15,095 nt of DNA from Rhodospirillales bacterium (GTDB lineage Bacteria; Pseudomonadota; Alphaproteobacteria; JAREAF01). Shown one piece after another: positions 1 through 7,553 of the stretch. The DNA is taken from positions 1-15,095 of the forward strand of contig JAREAF010000018.1 of NCBI GenBank assembly GCA_029240475.1, read 5' to 3'. Each line of letters opens with the position of its first letter. Within the stretch, counting starts at the first letter, position 1. The notes below the pieces were generated by a model, which did no database searches, was not told the DNA's origin, and saw only the letters and a program-made list of their open reading frames with translations. The position numbers and the translations under genes were made by a program.

Positions 1-1
1 G

Positions 2-909
2 ATGGCGATAGATCCCGCTCGTGGCCCCGTCCTTCCCGGCACTCTGTCGTCCCTCGTCTGGCCGGGCGTCCTGATCGTCTCCATCGCCGGCTTTTGGGCC
101 ACGCTGTCGGCCGGGATCAGCCCGCCGATCGCGCTGTTCGGCGCAACGGTGGCGAACCTGCTGCTGGTGGCGCTGCTGGAAATCCTGCTGCCTTACGAGC
201 GCGAGTGGTCGCTCTGGCGCGACCGGCAGGCTTGGAACGACATCGGACATGCGCTGCTGCTCGAGCCCGGCGCGCGGCTCGGCACTCTGATGCTCACGAA
301 ATCGCCGCGCTGGCCGGCGCGTCATTGAGCGAGGGCGGTGCCGGGCTTTGGCCGGAGACCTGGCCCTTGGTTCTCCAGATCGCGCTTGCCGTGCTGATTC
401 TGGATGGCGCCGATTACCTGAAGCATCGGGTCTATCACAATTTCGGCCCGGCCTGGCGCATCCACGCCTTGCACCACAGCATCGATCGGCTGCATGTCCT
501 CAAAGGCGCGCGGCTGCATTTCACCGAGGCGCTCCTGCGGGCGGTGCTGGTGTTCGGCCCAATCGCTCTTCTTGGCGCGCCGCCGCTGGTCCTCCTCTGG
601 CTGGCGGCGTTGATGAACTTCGTCGGCAATCTGGCCCATTCGAACATCGACACAAGGGAGCCGGGCTGGGTGCGCGCGCTGTTCGTGACGCCCGCCGTGC
701 ACCGGCTGCATCATGCGATCGATGCCGATCTGGGGCGCAGCAATCTCTCTGCGATCACGCTGCTGTGGGATCATCTGGGCGGCACCTTTCGCCACCCGGA
801 CCGGCACCGGCTGGGGCGAGTCGGAATCGCCGAGGATCCCGTTCCGCGCGGGTTCCTGGCGCAGCTTGCTACGCCGGTGACTTGGTCGCGACTCACGCAC
901 CGGGGCTAG
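2..909 (+). pseudogene. Sterol desaturase / fatty acid hydroxylase family protein, frameshifted
   Basis: Two frames together make one di-iron membrane hydroxylase of about 300 residues. The N-terminal part (from ATG at 2) has two hydrophobic segments and runs through LPYEREW and DIGHALLLEPG, then hits TGA at 326-328. The C-terminal part reads one frame back, from about 298 (EIAALAGASLSEGG) to TAG at 907-909. It carries the family's histidine clusters: HRVYH (HX3H), HALHH (HX2HH), AHSN and HRLHH (HX2HH). The frames join at about 295-300, where one missing base after 'ctcac' would restore LMLT-EIAAL. Such enzymes hydroxylate or desaturate lipids in the inner membrane; the substrate cannot be told. 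All metal ligands lie after the shift, so the first frame alone is inactive. The start is uncertain because the window begins one base before this ATG. A sequencing error is as likely as a true mutation. Confidence 0.8.
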
Positions 910-963
910 CAGGAGGGGCGGCGAGCCTCATTCCTCTTCGGCGGCGCCCGCGCTGCAACCCGT

Positions 964-2115
964 CTAGCCGGGTCCTTCCGCGCGGGCGGCGCTTGCCACC
1001 CTTCGGCGCGGCCGCCGGGAACTGCGCCGGCGCGCGACCTGCGGCTCAGCGATGATCTCCTGGAGCGTGTAGTAGCGCTTTTCCGCCACCCAGCGGCGAT
1101 TGTCGATCAGGTCGTCGGAGAGGCCCTTGAGCACCTGGACGATGTCGCGGCGGACCGTGTCGTCGTTGCGATAGTAGTTGTGGGTCGTCTCGCTCGCATC
1201 GCCGAGCTCCACATCCTCGGGATCGGTGACCTGCTTCTGCGTGATCACCTTCGAGCAGTTCACCACGGTGACGTTGGCCGGCACCTTCTCGGCCCGGCGC
1301 GGGCCGGACTTGCCCAGCCGGTCCGGGTTGCCCTTGGTCCAATCGCTCACATGCAGGACGGCGTCCTGGAAATTGATATAGACCGTGATCCGGCGCGCCA
1401 GCGCGGCGAGGCTCCCGAGCTTCTCCGTCTTCTCGAGCGCATTGTCGTCCTCGTCCGCCGCGGCGAGGATGGCCTGGTCGAAGACGATGGTGCGCCCGAG
1501 CGCCCCTTCGTCCCGGATATGCTGGAGCGCATAGCGCAGCGCCCAATTTCCCATGCTGTGGGCGAGCAGATGTATGCGGCGGTTGCAGCGGTCTTCCGGC
1601 CGCAACCCGCCGACGAAATCGAGAGCCTTGAGGATGGTGCGGCCGATCGCCGGGCCCGACAGCATGGCGTCGATGCGGTCGCTGCGATAGGCGTTCGGCA
1701 GGCCGAACAGGACGCCGTCGGACGGCCAGCAGAAGGCGAACAGGTGCAGCTTCTTCGACAGCGGGCCCGAGCCGATGCCGCGATAGAACCGGCTGACGGT
1801 CGCGGCGCGGTAGAGGGCGCGCTCGAAGCTGTTCGCGTAGCCGTGGATGAAGAACAGGCAGTCTGCGGGATCGTCGAGCATGTCCTGCCGCAGCCGGTCG
1901 AACACCTCCTCGCTGCCGAGCACCTGGGTCTCGGGATCCCCGACATTGCTTTCCGCCGCCACTGTGAAGTCGACATCTCCGCTATCGAGGTCGACCTCGG
2001 CGATCCCGAATCGCAGGTTCTGCGGGTCCTCGCCGCAGGCATGATCGAGGAACTCGGTCGGGTCGTCGGGATCGTCGGCGCAGCGGTTCGTGGCGAAATA
2101 GACACGGACGGTCAT
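964..2115 (-). CDS. Alpha/beta hydrolase (DUF900-like)
   Basis: This is a 383-residue predicted serine hydrolase of unknown substrate. The N-terminus (MTVRVYFATNR) and the order of motifs match the DUF900 group of alpha/beta hydrolases. FFIHGYANSFE at about 88-98 is the oxyanion-hole strand. LLAHSMGN at 183-190 is the nucleophile elbow with Ser187. INFQDAVLHVSDW around 248-259 probably supplies the acid (Asp251), and THNYYRND the catalytic His (about 312). There is no signal peptide, so a cytoplasmic location is likely. The last 25 residues are rich in Arg and Ser and look disordered. The start at 2115 is chosen because AGGAG lies 8 bases upstream (2124-2128 on the plus strand). An upstream in-frame ATG would add 12 residues without support. 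It follows cobT by 81 bases and may be read through, but no link to cobalamin is evident. It converges with the broken hydroxylase gene. Confidence 0.85.
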   Translation of the reverse strand: MTVRVYFATNRCADDPDDPTEFLDHACGEDPQNLRFGIAEVDLDSGDVDFTVAAESNVGDPETQVLGSEEVFDRLRQDMLDDPADCLFFIHGYANSFERALYRAATVSRFYRGIGSGPLSKKLHLFAFCWPSDGVLFGLPNAYRSDRIDAMLSGPAIGRTILKALDFVGGLRPEDRCNRRIHLLAHSMGNWALRYALQHIRDEGALGRTIVFDQAILAAADEDDNALEKTEKLGSLAALARRITVYINFQDAVLHVSDWTKGNPDRLGKSGPRRAEKVPANVTVVNCSKVITQKQVTDPEDVELGDASETTHNYYRNDDTVRRDIVQVLKGLSDDLIDNRRWVAEKRYYTLQEIIAEPQVARRRSSRRPRRRVASAARAEGPG

Positions 2116-2196
2116 GAGCCGCACTCCTGCGCAAGGGAGGGGACGGCTCAACCTACCGTTTCAACGTCCGGATCCAGACAACTCTTCCGGAGAAGA

Positions 2197-4068
2197 CTAG
2201 GCGCGGCGCCGCGCCTGCGCTCCGCCCGCCCCCTGTCCCACCTCGTCGAAGAGCGCGGCGAGCTGCTCCATCACCGCCCCGCCGAGCTGCTCGGCATCGA
2301 CGATGGTGACCGCGCGGCGGTAATAGCGCGTGACGTCGTGGCCGATGCCGATGGCCAGGAGCTCGACCGGCGAGCGGGTCTCGATCCAGTCGATCACCTC
2401 GCGCAGATGCTTCTCGAGGTAGTTGCCGGGATTGACGGAGAGCGTCGAATCATCGACCGGCGCGCCGTCGGAGATCACCATGAGGATGCGCCGCTGCTCG
2501 GTGCGGGCGATCAGCCGCTCATGCGCCCAGAGCAGCGCCTCGCCGTCAATATTCTCCTTCAGGATGCCCTCGCGCAGCATCAGCCCGAGATTCTTGCGGC
2601 TGCGGCGCCAGGGCGCGTCGGCCGCCTTATAGACGATGTGGCGCAAATCGTTGAGGCGGCCCGGATTGGCGGGCTTTCCGGCGGCGATCCATTTCTCGCG
2701 GCTCTGGCCGCCCTTCCACATGCGCGTGGTGAAGCCCAGCACCTCGACCTTGACGCCGCAGCGCTCGAGCGTGCGGGCGAGGATGTCCGCGCTCATCGCC
2801 GCCACCGTGATCGGCCGCCCGCGCATGGAGCCGGAATTGTCGATCAGCAGCGTGACCACGGTGTCGCGGAACTCGGTGTCCTTCTCGATCTTGTAGGAGA
2901 GCGGGTACATCGGGTTCACGACCACGCGCGAGAGCCGCGCGCTGTCGAGCAGCCCCTCCTCCAGATCGAAGTCCCAGGCGCGGTTCTGCTTGGCGAGCAG
3001 CCGGCGCTGCAGCCGGTTGGCGAGCTTGGCGATGACGCCCTGCAGATGGAGCAGCTGCTGGTCCAGGAGCTGCCGCAGCCTGGTCAGCTCGTCGGGGTCG
3101 CACAGGGTTTCCGCCTGGATCACCTCGTCGAACTCGCGGGTCAAGGCGTGATAAGGCGGCTCGCCGCGATCGTTGCGCCGGTCGAACTCGGGGCGGCGCG
3201 GGCGTCCGGGGCGGGGAGACTCGTCATCGCCGGCGCCTGCGACGGTCTCCGCATCGGCCTCGGCGAGCGCGCCGGATTCATCGCCCTCCTCGCCGGGATC
3301 GCCCGGCTGGCCCTGCATGGTGGCCTGCGCTTCGCCGGACTGCTTCTCGCCGCCCTCGCCCTTGGTCTCGTCGGTGTCGTCCTTGTTCTGGTCGCCTTCG
3401 CTGTCGCCCTCCTCGTCCGAAGCGTCCGAGGACTCGGCGCCGAGATCGACCTGCAGGTCGGTCAGGAGCTTGCGCACCACCTTGGCGTAGGCCGACTGGT
3501 CGTCGGCGACCTTGGCGAGCTGCGAGAGGTCGGAGCGCACGCGCTCGTCGAGGAACGGGCGCCAGAGATCGACCATGCTGCGCGCCTGCGGCGGCGGCGG
3601 CTGACCCGTCATCGCCTCGCGGGCGAGGAGGCTCAGCACGTCGGCCAGAGGCGCGTCCTCGCGGTTGCGGATGCGCGCATAGCCGCGCTCGCGCGCGCGC
3701 TCGTTCAAGGCGGCGGAGAGATTCACGCCGCATCCGGCCATGCGGCGCGAGCCCAGCGCCTCGACCCGCGCCTGCTCGACGGCGTCGAAAATGTCGCGCG
3801 CGGCATCGCCGGTCGGGACCTCGCGCCGGTGCACGCGGTCGTCGTGGTAGCGCAGGCGCAGCGCGAGCGAATCCGCAGAGCCGCGCGTGACCGCCACCTC
3901 GTTCATCGCCAGCTCGCGCCCAGGCAGCGGCAGCTTGGCCTCGGTGCCGCTCAACCCGAACTGGTTGGCGCCGAAGCTCGCGGTGAGGTCGTCGCGCTCG
4001 GCGATCGCCCGCATCGCGGCGGCGGTCGCCCGCTTGAAGCGCTCGATCGGGGTTTCGCCCTCGGCCAT
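2197..4068 (-). CDS. cobT: Aerobic cobaltochelatase subunit CobT
   Basis: CobT is one of two chaperone-like subunits that, with CobN, insert Co2+ into hydrogenobyrinic acid a,c-diamide in the oxygen-dependent cobalamin pathway. The 623-residue protein has the usual CobT layout. An N-terminal domain (about 1-205) begins with TPIERFKRATAAAMRAIAE. A very acidic low-complexity linker (about 210-285) is rich in Asp, Glu, Gly and Ser. The C-terminal von Willebrand A domain carries a MIDAS motif DNSGS (410-414) in LLIDNSGSMRGRP, and VISDGAPVDD supplies further metal ligands. Length is normal for the family. It starts 16 bases after the cobS stop, with AAGGA just before the ATG, so the two are co-transcribed. 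CobN is not in this window. This is not the unrelated phosphoribosyltransferase that is also called CobT. Confidence 0.97.
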   Translation of the reverse strand: MAEGETPIERFKRATAAAMRAIAERDDLTASFGANQFGLSGTEAKLPLPGRELAMNEVAVTRGSADSLALRLRYHDDRVHRREVPTGDAARDIFDAVEQARVEALGSRRMAGCGVNLSAALNERARERGYARIRNREDAPLADVLSLLAREAMTGQPPPPQARSMVDLWRPFLDERVRSDLSQLAKVADDQSAYAKVVRKLLTDLQVDLGAESSDASDEEGDSEGDQNKDDTDETKGEGGEKQSGEAQATMQGQPGDPGEEGDESGALAEADAETVAGAGDDESPRPGRPRRPEFDRRNDRGEPPYHALTREFDEVIQAETLCDPDELTRLRQLLDQQLLHLQGVIAKLANRLQRRLLAKQNRAWDFDLEEGLLDSARLSRVVVNPMYPLSYKIEKDTEFRDTVVTLLIDNSGSMRGRPITVAAMSADILARTLERCGVKVEVLGFTTRMWKGGQSREKWIAAGKPANPGRLNDLRHIVYKAADAPWRRSRKNLGLMLREGILKENIDGEALLWAHERLIARTEQRRILMVISDGAPVDDSTLSVNPGNYLEKHLREVIDWIETRSPVELLAIGIGHDVTRYYRRAVTIVDAEQLGGAVMEQLAALFDEVGQGAGGAQARRRA

Positions 4069-4084
4069 GGTCCTTCGAGCGCGC

Positions 4085-5077
4085 TCAGACGAGCTGGGCG
4101 CGCACCCCGGTTTCCTTCAGCTCGGTGCCGAAGCAACGCTGGTAATATTCGGCGACGATCGACCGCTCCACCTCGTCGCACTTGTTGAGGAAGGTGACGC
4201 GGAAGGCGAAGCCGACATCGTTGAAGATCTTCGCGTTCTGCGCCCAGGTCATGACGGTGCGCGGCGACATCACCGTGGAGATGTCGCCGTTGATGAAGCC
4301 CGAGCGGGTGAGGTCGGCGAGCGCCACCATCGCGGAGATGGCGCGGCGCCCGTCCTCTGTGTCCCATTCGGGCGCCTTGGCGAGCACGATCCGCACCTCC
4401 TCGTCATGCGGCAGGTAGTTCAGGGTCGCGACGATGTTCCAACGGTCCATCTGGCCCTGATTGATCTGCTGGGTGCCGTGATAGAGGCCGGTGGTGTCGC
4501 CCAGGCCCACGGTGTTCGCGGTCGCGAACAGGCGGAAGGAGGGATGCGGGCGGATGACGCGATTCTGGTCCAGGAGCGTCAGCTTGCCCTCGACCTCCAG
4601 CACGCGCTGGATCACGAACATCACGTCCGGCCGGCCGGCATCATATTCGTCGAACACGAGTGCGGTCGGATGTTGCAGCGCCCAGGGCAAGAGCCCCTCG
4701 CGATACTCGGTCACCTGCTTGCCGTCGCGCAGCACGATCGCGTCCTTGCCGATCAGGTCGATGCGGCTGATATGGCTGTCCAGGTTGATGCGGATGCAGG
4801 GCCAGTTGAGGCGCGCGGCGACCTGCTCGATATGGGTCGACTTGCCGGTGCCATGATAGCCCTGGATGATGACGCGGCGGTTGTAGGCAAAGCCGGCCAG
4901 GATCGCCAGCGTGGTGTCGTGGTCGAAGCGGTAGGCCTCGTCGAGGTCCGGCACATGGTCGCGGGCCTTGGAGAAGGCCGGCACCTGCATGTCGGAATCG
5001 ATGCCGAAGGTCTGTCGCACCGAGATCGTGATGTCGGGCGTCTCGGGCAGTTTTGCGGTCGCGGTTTCGGATGCCAT
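4085..5077 (-). CDS. cobS: Aerobic cobaltochelatase subunit CobS (AAA+ ATPase)
   Basis: CobS is the AAA+ ATPase of the CobNST cobalt chelatase. It forms ring complexes with CobT and powers cobalt insertion by CobN. The 330-residue protein has Walker A GYHGTGKS (73-80), Walker B ALVFDEYDAG (139-148), a sensor-1 segment LFATANT (183-189) and the family-typical stretch GLGDTTGLYHGTQQINQGQMD. The N-terminal DITISVRQTFGIDSDMQVP and the C-terminal end RCFGTELKETG are also typical of CobS. Length is normal. It sits 46 bases after the J-domain gene and 16 bases before cobT. No clear ribosome binding site precedes its ATG, so translation may depend partly on coupling with the upstream gene. Confidence 0.97.
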   Translation of the reverse strand: MASETATAKLPETPDITISVRQTFGIDSDMQVPAFSKARDHVPDLDEAYRFDHDTTLAILAGFAYNRRVIIQGYHGTGKSTHIEQVAARLNWPCIRINLDSHISRIDLIGKDAIVLRDGKQVTEYREGLLPWALQHPTALVFDEYDAGRPDVMFVIQRVLEVEGKLTLLDQNRVIRPHPSFRLFATANTVGLGDTTGLYHGTQQINQGQMDRWNIVATLNYLPHDEEVRIVLAKAPEWDTEDGRRAISAMVALADLTRSGFINGDISTVMSPRTVMTWAQNAKIFNDVGFAFRVTFLNKCDEVERSIVAEYYQRCFGTELKETGVRAQLV

Positions 5078-5123
5078 GAATCGGATGTCCAGCGTTTCCC
5101 AGCGAATGACGGGCTTCCTGGCC

Positions 5124-5708
5124 TTAGCGGCCCGAGCCCTGGGCGGCCTGCTTCAAGGTCGAGTAGGCCTGGTTGATCACCTTGAGCTGCTCCTCCGCGC
5201 CCTTGTCGCCGCCATTGGCGTCGGGGTGCAGGCGTTTGACCAGCTCCTTGTAGCGCGCCTTGATCTCGGCGAAGACGGCCGGCGGCTTCATGCCGAGCAC
5301 CGACAGGGCCTTCTCCTCCGCCGTGCGCGGCCTCCAATGCTCCTCCGCTTCGCGGTTTTCCGCCCGCCGCTCGGAGAACAGCCCGAAGCCGTCGCGGATC
5401 GCGTCGAGGGGGTCGCGGGTGCGCTGCGAGCCGAAAGTGCCCAAGGGCCAAGTCGGCCGCTGCCAGACCGTGTCGTAGCGGATATGCGCCTCGATCTGGT
5501 CCTGGCTCATGCCCCGGTAATAGTCCCAGGTGCGGTTGTAGTCGCGCACATGGTCCAGGCAGAACACATAGTAGTCGGTGAGGCGATCGCGCGATTTCGG
5601 GGCGCGATAGAGTCCCTCGGCCGTGCAGCCGGCTTGATCGCACAGCTTGGCCGTGGCGGGCCCGCCGGCCCGCGGCTGCTCCAGCTCAGGCTCGCGCAGG
5701 CGCCGCAT
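5124..5708 (-). CDS. J-domain (DnaJ-like) protein upstream of cobS
   Basis: This 194-residue protein has a C-terminal J domain. The helix II/III region contains the diagnostic HPD (161-163) in YKELVKRLHPDANGGD, which stimulates Hsp70 ATPases. The domain sits at the end of the protein, not at the start as in DnaJ. The N-terminal half has the spacing C23-X4-C28 ... C50-X2-H53 (KLCDQAGC and FCLDH), a possible zinc or other metal site, followed by an aromatic segment DYNRTWDYYRGM. Family knowledge: J-domain proteins of this type commonly precede cobS-cobT in alphaproteobacteria, suggesting but not proving a role in chelatase assembly. The ATG at 5708 is chosen because homology begins near KLCDQAGC. 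The only Shine-Dalgarno-like sequence nearby (GGGAG) touches the start codon. The open frame runs far upstream, but that part overlaps the transporter on the same strand and is not credible. Confidence 0.9.
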   Translation of the reverse strand: MRRLREPELEQPRAGGPATAKLCDQAGCTAEGLYRAPKSRDRLTDYYVFCLDHVRDYNRTWDYYRGMSQDQIEAHIRYDTVWQRPTWPLGTFGSQRTRDPLDAIRDGFGLFSERRAENREAEEHWRPRTAEEKALSVLGMKPPAVFAEIKARYKELVKRLHPDANGGDKGAEEQLKVINQAYSTLKQAAQGSGR

Positions 5709-5714
5709 CTCCCA

Positions 5715-5743
5715 AGTATGGGCTCGGCTCCTTAACGAAGCAA
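5715..5743 (-). promoter_or_regulatory. Candidate promoter of the J-domain/cobS/cobT operon
   Basis: On the minus strand, TTGCTT (5743-5738) and CATACT (5720-5715) are separated by exactly 17 bases. The expected transcription start, about 7 bases past the -10 box, falls on or next to the A of the start codon at 5708, so the message may be leaderless. The match is moderate (3/6 and 4/6). Confidence 0.4.
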
Positions 5744-5758
5744 GGCACGGGGGCAGCT

Positions 5759-6715
5759 TTATTGCTCGGACCTGCCCCGCGCACCCCGCAGATCGGCCAG
5801 GTTGACAAGCGCCAGGCCAAGGATGATGCCGACGAGCCCCAGACCCAGCGACCAGGTCAGCGGCTCGCCGAGCGACGCCATGGACAGGAGCTGCCCCATG
5901 ACCGGCACGCCCAGGAATCCGATGGAGGTCGTCAAGGCGGGCAGCGCGCGCATGACGGTGACGGAGGCCCAGTAGCAGAAGGCGGTGGCGATCGGCCCGT
6001 TGTAGAAGAGGATCGCGGCCAGCTCGGGCGACCAGTGGACCCGCGGCGTCTCGAACAGGAGCGCCAGCAGAAGCACCGGCGGCGCCGCCGCCACCATCGA
6101 CCACGGCGCGAGGACCAGCGGGCTCTCGGTCCAGCGATGCCGGCGCGCATGGAGGATCGCCAGCCCCCAGAGGAATGCCGCGAGCAGCAGAAGCCCGTTT
6201 CCGAACACCGCCCACGGGTCGGACCAGGGGAAGGCCGCCGGGTTGAAGAGCGCGATGAGCCCCAGCAGGCCGATGGCGAGGCCGGTCAGCTTCATCGGCC
6301 CGAGCCGCTCGCCCAGGAGCAGCACCGCGCCGGGCGCGACCCAGAGCGGGTGGGTGTAGGCGAGCAGGGCCGAGCGGCCGGCGGGCACGAACTGCACGGC
6401 CACCGTGACAAGGATCAGGAAGAACCCCATCTGGAAGAGGCCGAGGCTGAGGATGACCGGTATGTCGTGACGGGGCGGGAGCCTGAGCTTGCCCATCGCC
6501 CCCACCAGGATGAAGAAGGTGGCCCCGCCGAGCAGGATGCGCGCGAAGGCGAACCAGAGTGGCGATATGTAGGTCACGCCGACCTTCATCACCGGCCAGT
6601 TCGCGCCCCACAGGATGATGATCGCCACCAGGAGCAGATAGGCGCGCCCCAGCCCGACCACGGCGGCCGTTCGCCGGCCGCCGGCCTCCGGCAGATCGGG
6701 CGCGGTTCTGGTCAC
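5759..6715 (-). CDS. EamA/DMT-superfamily transporter
   Basis: This 318-residue inner-membrane protein has about ten hydrophobic helices in two repeated halves, the 10-TMS drug/metabolite transporter (EamA) plan. The first half opens with LLVAIIILWGANWPVMKVG, the family's typical helix 1. AYTHPLWVAPGAVLLLGERLGPMKLTG ends the first repeat with the conserved GE motif. The second half includes FYNGPIATAFCYW and SLGEPLTW. Substrates range from amino acids to metabolites, and none can be assigned here. The GTG start at 6715 is supported by AAGGAG 10 bases upstream (6726-6731 on the plus strand). It ends 50 bases before the J-domain gene, in the same direction, and is divergent from the BolA gene with an 82-base gap. 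It may be read into the cobalt operon, though that operon seems to have its own promoter. Confidence 0.9.
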   Translation of the reverse strand: MTRTAPDLPEAGGRRTAAVVGLGRAYLLLVAIIILWGANWPVMKVGVTYISPLWFAFARILLGGATFFILVGAMGKLRLPPRHDIPVILSLGLFQMGFFLILVTVAVQFVPAGRSALLAYTHPLWVAPGAVLLLGERLGPMKLTGLAIGLLGLIALFNPAAFPWSDPWAVFGNGLLLLAAFLWGLAILHARRHRWTESPLVLAPWSMVAAAPPVLLLALLFETPRVHWSPELAAILFYNGPIATAFCYWASVTVMRALPALTTSIGFLGVPVMGQLLSMASLGEPLTWSLGLGLVGIILGLALVNLADLRGARGRSEQ

Positions 6716-6797
6716 GGGAGGACGGCTCCTTGAAGTTTCGCGCGGACCCTAGCACCGTCGGCGCGTTCCTCCCACAAGCGTCCCGGAGAGACCATCC

Positions 6798-7073
6798 ATG
6801 CGCGTGGCCGACCGCATCCGCTCCAAGCTCGAAGCCGCCTTCTCCCCGGTGCGGCTCTCGGTGATCGACGATTCCGAGCGCCACAAGGGCCATGCCGGCC
6901 ATCGGCCGGAGGGCGAAACCCATTTCAATGTCGAGATCGTCTCGGCCGCCTTCGCCGGCTTGGGCCGGGTCGAACGGCAGCGCAAGGTCTATGCCGCGCT
7001 CGCCGAGGAGCTGGCCGGCCCGGTGCATGCCTTGTCGGTGGCCGCCCGCACCCCCGAGGAGGACCGGGCCTGA
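6798..7073 (+). CDS. BolA family protein
   Basis: This is a 91-residue BolA-family protein of usual length. The core GHRPEGETHFNVEIVS (35-50), the helix GRVERQRKVYAALAEEL and the terminal strand VHALSV with the conserved His77 are all present. BolA proteins pair with monothiol glutaredoxins through a shared [2Fe-2S] cluster and act in iron-sulfur handling or, in E. coli BolA, in gene regulation. His77 is the conserved cluster ligand. The region before GHRPEG has His residues (29, 32, 35) but no Cys, so this is a His-type rather than Cys-type loop (inference). GGAGAG 7 bases before the ATG supports the start. It is divergent from the transporter. In many alphaproteobacteria a bolA gene lies next to the J-domain/cobS/cobT cluster, which fits this layout apart from the intervening transporter. 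Confidence 0.93.
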   Translation: MRVADRIRSKLEAAFSPVRLSVIDDSERHKGHAGHRPEGETHFNVEIVSAAFAGLGRVERQRKVYAALAEELAGPVHALSVAARTPEEDRA

Positions 7074-7127
7074 TCCCGCCCGTCTGCAACTAAGAGAAGT
7101 ATACAAGAAAGAATTTCCATTTTCCAG

Positions 7128-7155
7128 TTGCCTTCCTGCGCAGGCTTCCTAGACT
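7128..7155 (+). promoter_or_regulatory. Candidate promoter with internal palindrome upstream of the RHH gene
   Basis: TTGCCT (7128-7133) and TAGACT (7150-7155) are spaced by 16 bases. Between them lies a perfect 10-base palindrome CCTGCGCAGG (7135-7144) that could be an operator. The upstream stretch (about 7090-7127) is clearly AT-richer than its surroundings, as expected of a promoter. Evidence is by eye only. Confidence 0.35.
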
Positions 7156-7172
7156 GGCGGCCGTGAAGGCGG

Positions 7173-7553
7173 ATGCGTCTCCGCCGGACAAGCGAAACCG
7201 ACCAGTTGGCTGCCATGCCGCGCTCCACTGCCCTGACCGTCACCCCGCCCGCGCCTGCCGCCACTGAGGGCCGGCGCGACAGCACCCTGCTGAACCGCAA
7301 CATCTGGGTGGGCCGCCGCCGCACCAGCCTCAGGCTGGAGCCGGCCATGTGGCAGGCTCTCGAGGAGGTGGCCGCTGGCAGCGGCCTGACCATCCACGAG
7401 CTCTGCACCCTGATCGAATCGCGGCGGCGAGAGTCGAGCCTGACCGCCTCGGTCCGCGTCTTTCTCCTCTGCTATTACCGGGATGCGATGCTGCAGGGCG
7501 GCCAGCCGTCGGGCCGAAGCCTCGTCGATCGCGCGCTACGGGATCAGGCCTAG
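7173..7553 (+). CDS. Ribbon-helix-helix domain protein (RHH_4-like)
   Basis: This is a small protein (126 residues from ATG 7173, or 112 from ATG 7215) whose core resembles the RHH_4 ribbon-helix-helix family. A basic beta strand RRTSLRLEP is followed by helix MWQALEEVAAGSGLTIHELCTLIESRRR and helix SLTASVRVFLLCYYRDA. Ribbon-helix-helix proteins usually bind DNA as dimers through the paired strands, so a transcriptional repressor role is plausible; targets are unknown. The residues before NRNIWVGRRRTS are rich in Pro, Ala and Thr and look unstructured. The start is ambiguous: 7173 has GAAGG three bases upstream, while 7215 (MPRSTALTV) lacks a ribosome binding site but resembles the usual length. 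Its TAG interlocks with the stop of the convergent DUF2889 gene. Confidence 0.8.
   Translation: MRLRRTSETDQLAAMPRSTALTVTPPAPAATEGRRDSTLLNRNIWVGRRRTSLRLEPAMWQALEEVAAGSGLTIHELCTLIESRRRESSLTASVRVFLLCYYRDAMLQGGQPSGRSLVDRALRDQA

Noticed and set aside
290..302. Programmed -1 frameshift in the hydroxylase gene
   Set aside because: No X-XXY-YYZ slippery heptamer or strong downstream stem was seen at the frame junction. A simple deletion or sequencing error explains it.
3213..3440. Low-complexity stretch as a DNA repeat
   Set aside because: This is the acidic linker of CobT, a normal feature of the family, with varied codons and no true DNA-level repeat unit.
1180..4188. About 1000-codon open frame on the plus strand opposite the hydrolase and cobT genes
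   Set aside because: It is antisense to two clear genes and its translation is a low-complexity Arg/Ala/Gly/Leu mix. Long antisense frames arise easily in GC-rich coding DNA.
5124..7106. 660-codon minus-strand frame that could extend the J-domain protein upstream
   Set aside because: The extension overlaps the whole EamA transporter in another frame and reads as low-complexity sequence. The J-domain protein's recognisable part begins just after ATG 5708.
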